Assembly: GCA_023439545.1 (NCBI GenBank)
Contig: JAEXNT010000011.1
Span: 62,001 to 126,000 of the forward strand
Source: Bacillota bacterium
GTDB lineage: Bacteria > Bacillota > Clostridia > Acetivibrionales > DTU013
DNA: 64,000 nt
Direction of reading: 5' to 3'
Shown: positions 42,849-52,263 of the stretch, piece after piece
Layout: each line of letters opens with the position of its first letter
Position numbering within the stretch: position 1 is the first letter of the stretch
The notes under the pieces: model-generated
The model's database searches: none
What the model saw: only the letters and a program-made list of their open reading frames with translations
What the model was told of the DNA's origin: nothing
Made by a program: the position numbers and the translations under genes

Positions 42849-44210
42849 CTAGTCCTCATTCGCATTTTCAATTGCCTTATCCATATCCTTTACAAAGTCC
42901 TCTGCTGAGTAACTGCCGGTCACCAGTCTCTGCGTGGCGTCCTCAATCGCTACCTTGAACTTGGTATTTGTCAGATTCCAGTCAAAGCTGCCAAAGCTCT
43001 TTATATCGGGGATGACCTGGGCAAGCTTTTCCATCATCGGGGGGAAGGGCGTAACCATAGGCGCATCGACCTTTGTCGCCACAATCGGAGTGCCTCTCGT
43101 CGTGTACTTGCATTCGGCATATTTGAGCGAGAGGTAAGCGGCGACTTTTACCGCCGCCTCCTGGTTTTTGGAGTTTGCCGAAACGGAATATCCGCCGGGT
43201 CCGCCGCCGCCGCTGAAATTATATTTGGCCTGCTCGTAATTTGCCTCGTCCTTTCCCGGGAAGAACATCCAATCGCACTTGTCCCCCATCTTTTCCGACG
43301 CCGAGGCGATCTCCCATTGACCGTTCAGGAACATTGCCGCCTTTCCGGTCAGGAAGAGTGATTCAGCCTGGTCATAGTTGGTATTTGTCGCGCCTTTTTG
43401 GAATAAACCGGCCTTGGCAAACTCGGCAAACTTCTGCGCAGCCCAGGCGAACGCTTCATCCGATGCTTTTCCCTGGTTCGCATCCAGCTTCCTTATGCCC
43501 ATGGGCTCCTGCCTCATTGCCAGATAGTCAAACAACGCCACTCCCGGCCATTTTTCCTTTGCAAATATCGATAACGGGACGATACCCTTGGAATTGAAAA
43601 CCTTTACAGCCGCAATAAGCTCGTCCACCGTCTTTGGAACCTCAACTCCCGCCTGTGAAAACAACTCCTTATTGTAATACAGGAGAACCATTTCGTTTCC
43701 TGCATACGGATAGGCCCATATATGTCCGTCGGAACTCATTAGTATATTCATTGCACTCGGCTGTATCCTGCTTTTGAAATCCGCCGTCGGCGCCTGGTCA
43801 TCCAGCATCAATATGTTGTTGGACGCCTTAAGCGTGCTGATTATGTCTCCTGCTGACTGAAAAATATCCGGCAGATTTCCGGTGGCCGCATAGGTTTTTA
43901 ATTTTGCATTGTCATCCTGTGCCACTATGTCAAGATCAAGAGTTACATTGGGCATATCCTTTTTCATTGCCGCTATTGCATAATCATAGGGTGTCTTTGT
44001 ATCATCATCCGAGTATTGGGCGTAAATCCTCAAGGTTACCGGCTCATCGGCAGGCGCAGCCGTTGTTTCAGCTGCCTGGGACGACTCAGTCACCGTCGCT
44101 GCTGCCGTTGTAGACTCGGGAGCCGTTCCCGAACCGCCGCACGCGGCCATTGTAAAAACCATGAACAATACCATTGCAATGCCTGTTGCCTTTGTGAAAA
44201 TTCTTTTCAT
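42849..44210 (-). CDS. Extracellular sugar-binding lipoprotein (CUT1)
   Basis: A 453-residue lipoprotein with a signal peptide ending in MAAC (lipidated Cys24), a Ser/Thr/Ala linker and a type-1 binding domain (TLRIYAQYSDDD start, FLTGKAAMFLNGQWE). GAGGAGG lies 9 nt before the ATG at 44210; the longer frame from 44228 starts inside that site. Its promoter shares a conserved element with the melA promoter, so alpha-galactosides are the likely ligands. Confidence 0.92.
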   Translation of the reverse strand: MKRIFTKATGIAMVLFMVFTMAACGGSGTAPESTTAAATVTESSQAAETTAAPADEPVTLRIYAQYSDDDTKTPYDYAIAAMKKDMPNVTLDLDIVAQDDNAKLKTYAATGNLPDIFQSAGDIISTLKASNNILMLDDQAPTADFKSRIQPSAMNILMSSDGHIWAYPYAGNEMVLLYYNKELFSQAGVEVPKTVDELIAAVKVFNSKGIVPLSIFAKEKWPGVALFDYLAMRQEPMGIRKLDANQGKASDEAFAWAAQKFAEFAKAGLFQKGATNTNYDQAESLFLTGKAAMFLNGQWEIASASEKMGDKCDWMFFPGKDEANYEQAKYNFSGGGGPGGYSVSANSKNQEAAVKVAAYLSLKYAECKYTTRGTPIVATKVDAPMVTPFPPMMEKLAQVIPDIKSFGSFDWNLTNTKFKVAIEDATQRLVTGSYSAEDFVKDMDKAIENANED

Positions 44211-44305
44211 AATAATAATCCTCCTCATTTTTCAAAGGAACCTGAAACGTATTTCACTTGAACTGGCGTCACCGGTAACTTCCAATAAAGCAAGCTTGTA
44301 TTTTA

Positions 44306-44376
44306 ATTATAGGATAGAAGAGTATATAAATGAATGAAAAATGCGATGTATATTTGCATTATCCGCAGGATTTAAT
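44306..44376 (-). promoter_or_regulatory. Transporter promoter with the shared upstream element (copy A)
   Basis: On the minus strand: conserved TAAATCCTGCGGATA (about 44362-44376), a conserved TATACATCGC block (about 44344-44353), then -35 TTCATT (44329-44334), 17 bp, -10 TATAAT (44306-44311). The same order, spacing and most bases recur at 49185-49253 before melA. The upstream half contains the palindrome ATCC-GCA-GGAT. Probably the binding site of the response regulator encoded next to it. Confidence 0.8.
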
Positions 44377-44377
44377 C

Positions 44378-45976
44378 CTACTTCAGGGTGTTTTCGTAAT
44401 CTCTTGGAGAGGTCCCGTAGTATTTCTTGAAGCACTTGCTGAAATAACTGGGGTCATTGTATCCAACCATCTCGGAAACGCCGGACAGCTTTATATTCCC
44501 ATGCCGCAAAAGCTCCTTTGCCTTTACCATCCTAACGCCGGTTATATACTCGGTGATGGTCACTCCCATTTCCCTTTTGAAAATTGACCGTAAATATCCC
44601 GAATTCATATAAAGGCTCGCGGCTATCTGCTCCAGGCTCAGATCCGCCCGGCTGTAATGGCTGTTTATATAATCCCTTACCGAATTGACCGTTTTTTTGG
44701 ATCTTGAGGTCCTATTCTCGCCGGCATACCTGAGAGTAGTTGAAAATAAGTCCAGGACCCAGTTGCGGAGCTTTTCTATGGAGCTGTTTTCCTTCATCTG
44801 GCTGAAGGGCAAAAAGCCCTCTCCAAAAATGTCCTTAATCTCGTTACCCGATTCAATGATATAAGAAAGGCAGATGGAGACCAGTCCGGTACAAATTATC
44901 AGGGTGTAATCAATAGATAAATGATTCTTGCGGATATAGTCAAATACTTCGTCAATTTTTCTTTTTGTATTTTCCCAATTGTTCGATCTTAAATTTCTGA
45001 GTACTTCCTCGTTCACTTCACTGGGGAAGAACCCTACGTTGGAATAGTTGCTTTCTAAAACGGAATACTCTATTACTTTATTATTGCCTAAAGTCAATTT
45101 ATTCTGCAAGGCGGCCAGGGATTCGAGATATGACTTCCTTATGCCCGAAAAATCCTTATGAGTCGCTCCCATTCCGACTGTCAGCGTAAAATTTAAGTAT
45201 TTGTTAACATAATCGCAGAGCTTCTGAAAGCCTTGAAGCTTATCCCCGGCACAGTTGTCAGTATTCAGTTCGATGATCGTTATGATCCTTCCCTCGGGGC
45301 CGTTAAAAACGATGTAATTGCCTTCATCCTGCACGATATCGTTCAAAATGTTTGAAACTGCGTATTTCCACAGGGCTATCTCGCTGCTGTCCCCCCACTT
45401 CTGATAAATACTATCTATCTCCACAGAGGCAACTGCAAACAGATGCGAACCCAGCTTTATTCCGAGATACTCCAGTTGCTTTTCAGTCTCTTTTTCAGAA
45501 ATGGCATAATCGCCGCTGATCAGTGTATTTAGAAGCTTTTCCTTCAGTATCTCGCAGGAATTCCGGTTGACCGCCCTTTCCTCCCTCTCCTTCAAAATCT
45601 TACCCTTAAGCTTTATGAGAATCCTGATCAGTTCCTCATCGTCGAAGGGTTTCAAAATATAATCTTCAACGCCTAATTTTATGGCTTTTCTTGCATATTC
45701 AAATTCACTGTAGCCGGTAACCAAAATAATTTTCATTTCCGGCAATACTTCCCTTAACTTTTCGGACAGAGTCAGACCGTCCATGAAGGGCATGTTTATG
45801 TCTATCAAAGCGATTTCAGGTTTCGCTTTTAATGCCTCCTCCAATGCCTCGACCCCGTTTTTGGCCGCAGCGCAAACCTCCAGCCCGATAATTTTCCAGT
45901 CGACTCTTTCTTGAAGGTACTCCCTGAATATGGATTCATCATCAACGATCATAACCTTGAACAAATCATTTGTCAT
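44378..45976 (-). CDS. Response regulator, YesN type (REC and AraC HTH)
   Basis: A 532-residue regulator: an N-terminal receiver (5-122) with acidic pair Asp12/Asp13, phosphoacceptor Asp59 (LIDI) and Lys in ILKPFDDEE; a long middle region; and a C-terminal AraC HTH pair (about 430-530, LSLEQIAASLYMNSGYLRSIFKR-type and MVGYNDPSYFSKCFKKYYGTSP). It overlaps the kinase gene by 11 bp, and GGGGA precedes the ATG. It should activate sugar uptake genes. The transporter promoter begins just after its stop codon. Confidence 0.94.
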   Translation of the reverse strand: MTNDLFKVMIVDDESIFREYLQERVDWKIIGLEVCAAAKNGVEALEEALKAKPEIALIDINMPFMDGLTLSEKLREVLPEMKIILVTGYSEFEYARKAIKLGVEDYILKPFDDEELIRILIKLKGKILKEREERAVNRNSCEILKEKLLNTLISGDYAISEKETEKQLEYLGIKLGSHLFAVASVEIDSIYQKWGDSSEIALWKYAVSNILNDIVQDEGNYIVFNGPEGRIITIIELNTDNCAGDKLQGFQKLCDYVNKYLNFTLTVGMGATHKDFSGIRKSYLESLAALQNKLTLGNNKVIEYSVLESNYSNVGFFPSEVNEEVLRNLRSNNWENTKRKIDEVFDYIRKNHLSIDYTLIICTGLVSICLSYIIESGNEIKDIFGEGFLPFSQMKENSSIEKLRNWVLDLFSTTLRYAGENRTSRSKKTVNSVRDYINSHYSRADLSLEQIAASLYMNSGYLRSIFKREMGVTITEYITGVRMVKAKELLRHGNIKLSGVSEMVGYNDPSYFSKCFKKYYGTSPRDYENTLK

Positions 45977-47783
45977 ATTTTTCCCCTTTAAAATAAAGCG
46001 GAATTGTGATAGTTACTTCCGTTCCCTGAGCAATACCGCTTTTAAGGCTGATTCCATATTCATCCCCAAAATAAAGCTTTATTCTCTCATTAACGCTTCT
46101 TAATCCAAAGAAATTTTGAGGCTCCGCACCAGTTTCCTTGGGGCACAATATTTCATCCAGCTTCCCGCCGGTCATTCCCACGCCGTCGTCCGTGACCTTG
46201 ATTATGATTTTGCCGGCCTCGCTATAGCCGTTGACAATTATCCTGCCAAAGCTCCCCTTCTCTTTCAGCCCATGATAGATGGAATTTTCAACAAGAGGCT
46301 GGATGGTAAGCTTCAAAATGCTGAAACGGTTTATATCCTCCTGAATATTTATCTCAAAATCAAAAATATCGGAATATCTTATTTTCTGGATTGAAAGATA
46401 AGACGTCACATTTTTAATTTCCTCGCCGATTGAAATGATTTCCTGTCCTTTGCTTAAAGCGATCCTGTAAAAATCGGCCAGGGCTTTTGTGGCTCTCTGA
46501 ACTTCCGTCTCCTTGCCCATTTTTGAAAGGGTAAAAATCGTATCCAGCGTATTATAAAGAAAATGGGGCTTTATTTGCGCTTGGATCAAAGCCAGCTCGT
46601 ACTCTCTTTTATTTTTCTGCTCCGTTTTTATATTTATGAGAAGCTCTCTGATAGTTTCTATCATGGTATTAAATCCGACTGCCAGCAAGCCCACCTCATC
46701 TTTTGTGTCGATCCTGCAATTAACGTCCAGATTTCCCTGCTTGATCCTGTTCATATCCTTCGTCAGTTTGATGATCGGATTGGCTATAACCCTGGATAAT
46801 ATCCCCGCGCCCAGCAATGCAAAAATCGAGCATATCGAGCCTATCAAGAAAATCATTATAGTGGTTTTTCCCGTATCGCTGGTCAGTTCCTCCAGGGGTA
46901 TTTCGCATACAAGCTTCCAATCGAAACTCTTGAAGGGAATGCTTGTGACCAGAGTTTTAATGCCCTGGATGGTCTTGATCGCGGTCAAAGTGTCATTGGC
47001 AAGGATTTTTTCCATAAGCGGCCTGTCATTTATTTTAGTCAAAATAAGCTGCTTATTTACAGAAGAAACGATCATACCCTGCCGGTCGACAATATAATAA
47101 TTTCTGCGCGATACAGGACCCACATTCTTATAAATTGAAGACAAAGAAGCCTCGTTGATATTAAGCAGCAGTACTCCGAGCTTTCTTCCGGTAGAGATGT
47201 TTATAATGGACTTGCCCAACGTCAGGACATGCTCTTTATTGTCCAAAGTAAGAAAATCCCGTGCCTGCATCGGCAGCCATACGTTTTGTCCGTTCGCCCC
47301 GTATATCTGCCCGATCAAGCCGCTATGCAGCGCCTTGTCGAATCCCTCGTCAAGCTTGGTGAATGTCTGATTATTTGGAAAATACAGACTGGAGTTGTTA
47401 TCAATAAATGCCATCGATTCTACATCTTTGAATATCATTAGTGAAAATACCAGCTGATTCTGGATCTGATTCCTGAGATCAAGGTCGCTTACCTGATCGT
47501 CCTTTACCTCCTGCGTCTTGTAAACGTTCCTGTTTAAGTCAATGGAGGTTATATCCGCACAGCTTTCGGCATTTTCTGCAATGGCTTCGATCCTCATGAT
47601 GATCAAATTGGAATCATCCAATACGTTTTTGATTGTCTTTTCGATAATTACATGCGTAAAAAAGTAGTTTGATATGTAACCCAATAGTACCAAAGGAATT
47701 GTAATCAGCGGAATATAGATCGCCAGGATTTTATTTTTAATTAACTGGTCTCTAAACCGGATTTTAGAAACAAATTTAATCAA
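45966..47783 (-). CDS. Sensor histidine kinase, YesM type
   Basis: A 605-residue kinase: TM1 (about 17-40), an extracellular Cache-like sensor (about 40-285), TM2 (about 290-315), HAMP (315-370) and a His_kinase domain with His407 in QIKPHFLYNTL, followed by an ATPase with PLVENSIYHGL and DDGVGM. The start is TTG at 47783 with AGGTGA 8 nt upstream. It pairs with the response regulator encoded downstream and lies 62 bp after melA, so the three may be co-transcribed. The sensed ligand is presumably an extracellular alpha-galactoside, alone or on its binding protein. Confidence 0.93.
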   Translation of the reverse strand: MIKFVSKIRFRDQLIKNKILAIYIPLITIPLVLLGYISNYFFTHVIIEKTIKNVLDDSNLIIMRIEAIAENAESCADITSIDLNRNVYKTQEVKDDQVSDLDLRNQIQNQLVFSLMIFKDVESMAFIDNNSSLYFPNNQTFTKLDEGFDKALHSGLIGQIYGANGQNVWLPMQARDFLTLDNKEHVLTLGKSIINISTGRKLGVLLLNINEASLSSIYKNVGPVSRRNYYIVDRQGMIVSSVNKQLILTKINDRPLMEKILANDTLTAIKTIQGIKTLVTSIPFKSFDWKLVCEIPLEELTSDTGKTTIMIFLIGSICSIFALLGAGILSRVIANPIIKLTKDMNRIKQGNLDVNCRIDTKDEVGLLAVGFNTMIETIRELLINIKTEQKNKREYELALIQAQIKPHFLYNTLDTIFTLSKMGKETEVQRATKALADFYRIALSKGQEIISIGEEIKNVTSYLSIQKIRYSDIFDFEINIQEDINRFSILKLTIQPLVENSIYHGLKEKGSFGRIIVNGYSEAGKIIIKVTDDGVGMTGGKLDEILCPKETGAEPQNFFGLRSVNERIKLYFGDEYGISLKSGIAQGTEVTITIPLYFKGEKYDK

Positions 47784-47845
47784 AATACTTTCACCTTTGC
47801 CGCAATATTCTTAATAAGCTTATAATAGCATATTTACAGCGTCGT

Positions 47846-49141
47846 TTACATAAAATTTGTTAACCAGATTTTATTTTCTTCCAGGAGCTCATCACACATT
47901 TTTAGAATATCATCCAGGCTGAGTTCCGCCGATGTATGCGGATCAAGCATCGCGGCATGATATACGTGTTTTTTACGTCCGGTGAGTCCCGCTTCGACGG
48001 CCAGATTTTGCACGTTGATATTAGTTTGGTTAAGCGCCGCGCACTGTGGCGGTAATGCGCCTGCAAAGCACGGAGTGATCCCGCTGGCATCCACCAGACA
48101 CGGAACTTCGACGCAACAGTTTTCCGGGAGGTTTGTTATAAATCCATGATTCAGCACATTGGCAGCGATCTTATACAGCTTTCCGGTTTCCAATGACTCC
48201 AATATATAAGAGGCAAATTCCTCCGTCCTCGTATGGGTTATTGTTCCGTCGTCTATAAGTTCTTTTTTCGTTCTATGCCAGTATTCCTTGTTGGAGCGAT
48301 CCCAATCCTTATACATAAGAGTTTTTATACCGTATTCCTCCAAAAGCTCCGGATACCTGCCCTTTATAAAATAGGGCATATATTCTGCGCTGTGCTGGGT
48401 CGATTCCGTGACATAGTAATCAAAACGATTCATTATTTCATATCTGACTTTGTCTTCATGCATTTGTGTTCTTTGGGCGCAGCGGCGCTTGATTTCGGGA
48501 TACAGATCCCGGCCGTTTTGAGTGACCTCCAAAAGCCATGCCTGATGATTTATACCGGCAATTTTATATTGTATGTTTTCATTATTCATACCCAGCCCGG
48601 CAAGCAAATCCCTGGCGCAAATCTGTACGCTGTGGCAAAGACCGACCGTCTTTATCTTCGTAGCCTTTTGAATTGCTCCTGTTACAATAGCCATTGGATT
48701 TGTATAGTTCAGGAGCCATGCATCCGGACATACCTCTTCCATTTCCTTTGCGATTTGAAGCACTACCGGAATAGTCCTCAGGCCTCTGAAAATACCGCCT
48801 ATTCCCAGGGTGTCACCATAGGTCTGCTTTAATCCGTATTTCATCGGGATCTCAAAATCTTTCAGAATATATGGATAGCCTCCCACCTGGATGGCATTTA
48901 TGACATAATCGGCGTCTTTTAATGCTTCACGCTGAACATCATACGCTTTGACGGTTGCATGACCCTCATTGATATTTTTATTGAGATTGCTAAGCATTCT
49001 TTCTACCAGCGCCAGCTTTTCTTTATCAATATCTAAAAGAGCAAATTCCGAATCTCTGAGAGATGGCGTCAGCATGCAATCCCCGATAAGATTTTTAACA
49101 AAAACGACGCTGCCTGCGCCTATGAAAACAATTTTTTTCAT
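47846..49141 (-). CDS. melA: Alpha-galactosidase MelA (GH4)
   Basis: A 431-residue GH4 enzyme that needs NAD+ and Mn2+. NAD loop FIGAGSVVFVKNLIGD (about 5-20), NYTNPMA, the metal Cys in GLCHSVQ, the metal His in GINHQAW, and YVTESTQHSAEYMPYF. The C-terminal part (NINVQNLAVEA, VYHAAMLDPHT) is very close to E. coli MelA, which supports alpha-galactosidase rather than alpha-glucosidase. There is no signal peptide, so it acts on imported melibiose- or raffinose-type sugars. It has its own promoter with the shared element and precedes the kinase gene. Confidence 0.9.
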   Translation of the reverse strand: MKKIVFIGAGSVVFVKNLIGDCMLTPSLRDSEFALLDIDKEKLALVERMLSNLNKNINEGHATVKAYDVQREALKDADYVINAIQVGGYPYILKDFEIPMKYGLKQTYGDTLGIGGIFRGLRTIPVVLQIAKEMEEVCPDAWLLNYTNPMAIVTGAIQKATKIKTVGLCHSVQICARDLLAGLGMNNENIQYKIAGINHQAWLLEVTQNGRDLYPEIKRRCAQRTQMHEDKVRYEIMNRFDYYVTESTQHSAEYMPYFIKGRYPELLEEYGIKTLMYKDWDRSNKEYWHRTKKELIDDGTITHTRTEEFASYILESLETGKLYKIAANVLNHGFITNLPENCCVEVPCLVDASGITPCFAGALPPQCAALNQTNINVQNLAVEAGLTGRKKHVYHAAMLDPHTSAELSLDDILKMCDELLEENKIWLTNFM

Positions 49142-49184
49142 TCATGTCATCCTTTTTGCTAATATTAAGCCAAGTCTTATTCTG

Positions 49185-49253
49185 ATTATAGGATCAAAAA
49201 AAATATTAATGAATGTAAAAAGCGATGTATAATTGTAATATCCGCAGGATTTA
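49185..49253 (-). promoter_or_regulatory. melA promoter with the shared upstream element (copy B)
   Basis: On the minus strand: TAAATCCTGCGGATA (about 49239-49253), TATACATCGC (about 49222-49231), -35 TTCATT (49208-49213), 17 bp, -10 TATAAT (49185-49190). Layout identical to copy A before the transporter operon. The predicted leader is short, with the start codon at 49141. Confidence 0.8.
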
Positions 49254-49280
49254 GAACCTAAAAATAAAAGACGCCTGTAT

Positions 49281-49293
49281 TTTCCGCAGGAAA
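49281..49293. promoter_or_regulatory. Third copy of the TCCGCAGGA palindrome
   Basis: TTTCC-GCA-GGAAA, centred about 40 bp upstream of the palindrome in copy B, could be a distal operator half for melA. Confidence 0.35.
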
Positions 49294-49340
49294 TGTACGC
49301 GATAGAGGGGCATAAATGTTTCGCTTCAGCAATTTCGCTA

Positions 49341-49491
49341 ATCCTGTCAAAGTCCAAAGGAGATAGTCGGTACGCCTATCGTTGGGTTGATATACATTTG
49401 CGCAATAGGCTCGGTAGTATGGCTCGACCTTATTTATGACACAGCCGTGGCCATGTTCCTGCCCAATTTATTGATATCGGTATTTGCCTGA
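49341..49491 (+). pseudogene. C-terminal remnant of a sodium:amino-acid symporter-like gene
   Basis: About 50 in-frame codons without a start codon read EIVGTPIVGLIYICAIGSVV, then WLDLIYDTAVAMFLPNLL, ending at TGA 49489-49491. The aromatic-Asp, small-residue and PNLL spacing resembles the last membrane helices of AGCS alanine/sodium symporters. A terminator follows on the same strand, as for a real gene end. The upstream part has been replaced by the melA control region. Confidence 0.45.
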
Positions 49492-49504
49492 AAAAACACA
49501 TAGG

Positions 49505-49531
49505 AAAGCCCGGCCTTGAACCGGGCTTTTT
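49505..49531 (+). terminator. Intrinsic terminator
   Basis: AAAGCCCGG/CCGGGCTTT with a 7-nt loop and T5, 14 bp after the symporter remnant. It may also protect the divergent melA region from read-through. Confidence 0.85.
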
Positions 49532-49584
49532 ATACTTTTTAGTACCCTTCCTGATTTCAGGCGCAAGGCTCTTAGCATTGTCGT

Positions 49585-50898
49585 CTAGTTAGCGCCAAGC
49601 AGCCGCCTTGAAATCTCTGCCGCTTCGTGCTTGACCCTTTCCTCGTCGATCGTCGTCAGCTCGCGACGCTCCATCAATACTGTCCCGTCGACAATCACCG
49701 TATCGACATCGCTTCCCTGCGCCGAATATACGACCGCTGAAAACGGGTCGTTCATCGGGACGAGGTGCGGCTTATCCGTGTCGAGCAATATCAGGTCGGC
49801 TTTCATACCGGCTTTTATAACTCCCGTCTCATCACCGAAGCCTATAGCGCGGGCGCCGTTGGCGGTTGCCATCATGAAAGCCCTGCGTGCGTCTACGAGT
49901 TCGGGATTCTGCTCGACGCCCTTATGTATAAGCGCTGCGAGATGCATCTCTTCGAACATGTTCAGGTTGTTGTTGCTGGCGGCGCCGTCGGTACCCAATG
50001 CAACGTTCACACCGGCCTTCCGCATTTCAGGCACTGGAGAAATCCCGCTGCCCAGCTTTAAGTTGCTGGTGGGATTGTGCACAGCATTGACGCCGTACTT
50101 TTTAAGCATGTCGATATCTTCATCTGAAACATGCACCAGATGTGCTCCTATGACAGGTACATCGAATATGCCTGTCTCGGTGCATATTTGAAGAGGCGAC
50201 TTGTTGTATTTCTCGAAGCTGTCCTTCCGCTCCTTCGCCGTTTCGAGCAAATGTATATGAATGCCTGTGTTAAGCTTCTTTGCCAGGTCTGACGCTTTTC
50301 TGAGCGAGGGCTGATCGAACAGGTAGGTCGAATGTACCTCTATGTAGACTTTAATCCTGCCATTGGAGGAATTGTTCCATCTACGGTAGTATTCCTCGCA
50401 CTCTTCAAAAACGTCGACGGCCTTGAGTTCCCCGTCAGAATGGAATTCCACCGGGCTTCTTGAAAGATTCGCCCTTATTCCTGTCTCCGAAATAGCTTTG
50501 GCTGTCGAATCCATATGCAGATACATATCCGCTAATGCCGTCGTACCGCTTTTGATCATCTCAGCTGCGCCCAGACTGGTTCCCCAGTAAATATCCTCAT
50601 CGGTGAGCCTGTCTTCCATCGGGAATATTTTGTTGAACAGCCATTCGTGCAGCGGAAGATCGTCGGCCGCATTCCGCATCAACGTCATTGCGCAGTGCGT
50701 ATGGGCATTCGTAAGGCCGGGCATGGCAAGTCTGTACCTTCCGCTTATCCATTTTTCGGGCTTGAAATCTGCAGGGACGCGACCGGAAGGCGCTATGAAC
50801 GAAATCCTGCCGTCAGAGATCCCTATATCGGCATTCCTTATGAGTTCGGCTGCCGGGTCCGCAGTTAATATATCAATGCCTTCAATCAAAATATTCAT
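49585..50898 (-). CDS. mtaD: S-adenosylhomocysteine / 5'-methylthioadenosine deaminase (MtaD/DadD type)
   Basis: A 437-residue amidohydrolase. Metal ligands: NAHTH (HxH), later His in HIHLLET and GAHLVHV, and Asp in GTDGAASNN. It belongs to the TrzA/MtaD group that deaminates SAH, MTA or 5'-deoxyadenosine to the inosine derivatives. GGGAGGG lies 5 nt before the ATG at 50898. It follows the AhcY-like gene after a strong hairpin. The pairing suggests that SAH is deaminated to S-inosylhomocysteine, as in Methanocaldococcus jannaschii. Confidence 0.87.
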   Translation of the reverse strand: MNILIEGIDILTADPAAELIRNADIGISDGRISFIAPSGRVPADFKPEKWISGRYRLAMPGLTNAHTHCAMTLMRNAADDLPLHEWLFNKIFPMEDRLTDEDIYWGTSLGAAEMIKSGTTALADMYLHMDSTAKAISETGIRANLSRSPVEFHSDGELKAVDVFEECEEYYRRWNNSSNGRIKVYIEVHSTYLFDQPSLRKASDLAKKLNTGIHIHLLETAKERKDSFEKYNKSPLQICTETGIFDVPVIGAHLVHVSDEDIDMLKKYGVNAVHNPTSNLKLGSGISPVPEMRKAGVNVALGTDGAASNNNLNMFEEMHLAALIHKGVEQNPELVDARRAFMMATANGARAIGFGDETGVIKAGMKADLILLDTDKPHLVPMNDPFSAVVYSAQGSDVDTVIVDGTVLMERRELTTIDEERVKHEAAEISRRLLGAN

Positions 50899-50927
50899 TA
50901 TATCCCTCCCGGTTTTCGTACTGGCAA

Positions 50928-50960
50928 AACCGCCCCCGGTCAAAATGACAGGGGGCAGTT
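50928..50960 (-). terminator. Hairpin between ahcY and mtaD (terminator or attenuator)
   Basis: AACcGCCCCC/GGGGGCaGTT with a 13-nt loop and, on the minus strand, a short TTTT. It would reduce transcription from ahcY into mtaD. Confidence 0.6.
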
Positions 50961-51000
50961 ATATTACCGTGGTAAAGTGCTTGCCAATACTACGTTGTTA

Positions 51001-52263
51001 TCAGGTCCCGCTCTCCCAGGAGGACAGGTATTTCTCCTGTTCTTCCGTAAGGACGTCTATCGAAACGCCCATGGATTCGAGCTTCAGCTTTGCTATTTCA
51101 TGGTCGAGCTCGCCCGGCAGCAGGTAAACCTTTTTGTCCATCTTTTTGTTGTTCTTGACGATGTATTCCGCGCCCAGCGCCTGGTTTGCGAAGCTCATAT
51201 CCATAACTACGGCCGGATGTCCTTCGGCTGCGGCAAGATTGAGGAGTCTGCCCTCGGCCAGCAGGAACAGCTTGCGGCCATCCTTAAGCGTGTACTCTTC
51301 AACAAAGTCTCGTACTGTCCTCTTTGAAGCTGCCAGCTTCTCGATAGCGCCTATATTTATCTCATCGTTGAAGTGTCCGGAATTTGCTATTACCACGCCG
51401 TCCTTGGCAAGCTTGATATGCTTTTCGTCAACGACGTTCAGGTCGCCTGTTACAGTAATTATAATGTCAGCGAAGCTCATTGCATCTTCGAGCTTCATTA
51501 CCCTGAAGCCTTCCATTACGGCTTCTATAGCTTTGATATGATCAACCTCGGTAACGGTGACGTTTGCGCCCATGCCCTTTGCCCTCATTGCCAGGCCTTT
51601 GCCGCACCAGCCATAGCCGCAGACTACCAGGTTCTTACCTGCAAGCAGTATGTTCGTAGCTCTCTGCAAGCCGTCCAACGTGCTCTGGCCCGTTCCGTAA
51701 CGGTTATCGAAGAGGTGCTTGGTATCCGACTCGTTAACGGCGATGATCGGAATACGCAGCGCTCCGTCCTTCTCCATGCTCTTTAGACGGATAACGCCTG
51801 TAGTGGTTTCCTCGGTCCCGCCTATTACGTTTTTCAGGTGGGTTTCACCGTAATCCTTGTGCAGGAGTCCGACAAGGTCACAGCCGTCGTCCTGCGTCAT
51901 ATCCGGGCCGTGTTCGATTGCCGCCAGAAGGTGCTTGTAATAAGTGTCCCTGTCCTCACCCTTTCTGGCGAAAACGGAAATACCGTAATCCTCAACGAGA
52001 GAAGCAGCTACGTCATCCTGTGTCGAAAGAGGATTCGAAGCGCAAAGTACTATGTCCGCTCCCCCCGCCTTCAATGTGCGCATGAGATTTGCCGTCTCTG
52101 TGGTCACGTGTAGGCAGCAGCTCATTTTTATTCCGGCAAGCGGTTTTTCCTTTTCAAACCTTTCCCTGATCATTTTCAAAACAGGCATCTGGTTGTCCGC
52201 CCATTCAATCCTCAATTTGCCCCTCGGTGCTAAAGCTTTGTCCTTGATATCACATTTTACCAT
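51001..52263 (-). CDS. ahcY: Adenosylhomocysteinase or S-inosylhomocysteine hydrolase
   Basis: A 420-residue NAD-dependent hydrolase: SAM-cycle motifs SCCLHVTTETANL and NPLSTQDDVAASL, the Rossmann loop VVCGYGWCGKG (about 218-228) and NSGHFNDEI. The C-terminus stops at LSSWESGT and lacks the Lys/Tyr tail of the classical 430-470-residue enzymes, like the archaeal/Thermotoga form. That branch includes the S-inosylhomocysteine hydrolase of M. jannaschii, and an SAH deaminase gene follows here, so the true substrate may be SIH. No riboswitch was recognised in the 120-bp leader. Confidence 0.93.
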   Translation of the reverse strand: MVKCDIKDKALAPRGKLRIEWADNQMPVLKMIRERFEKEKPLAGIKMSCCLHVTTETANLMRTLKAGGADIVLCASNPLSTQDDVAASLVEDYGISVFARKGEDRDTYYKHLLAAIEHGPDMTQDDGCDLVGLLHKDYGETHLKNVIGGTEETTTGVIRLKSMEKDGALRIPIIAVNESDTKHLFDNRYGTGQSTLDGLQRATNILLAGKNLVVCGYGWCGKGLAMRAKGMGANVTVTEVDHIKAIEAVMEGFRVMKLEDAMSFADIIITVTGDLNVVDEKHIKLAKDGVVIANSGHFNDEINIGAIEKLAASKRTVRDFVEEYTLKDGRKLFLLAEGRLLNLAAAEGHPAVVMDMSFANQALGAEYIVKNNKKMDKKVYLLPGELDHEIAKLKLESMGVSIDVLTEEQEKYLSSWESGT

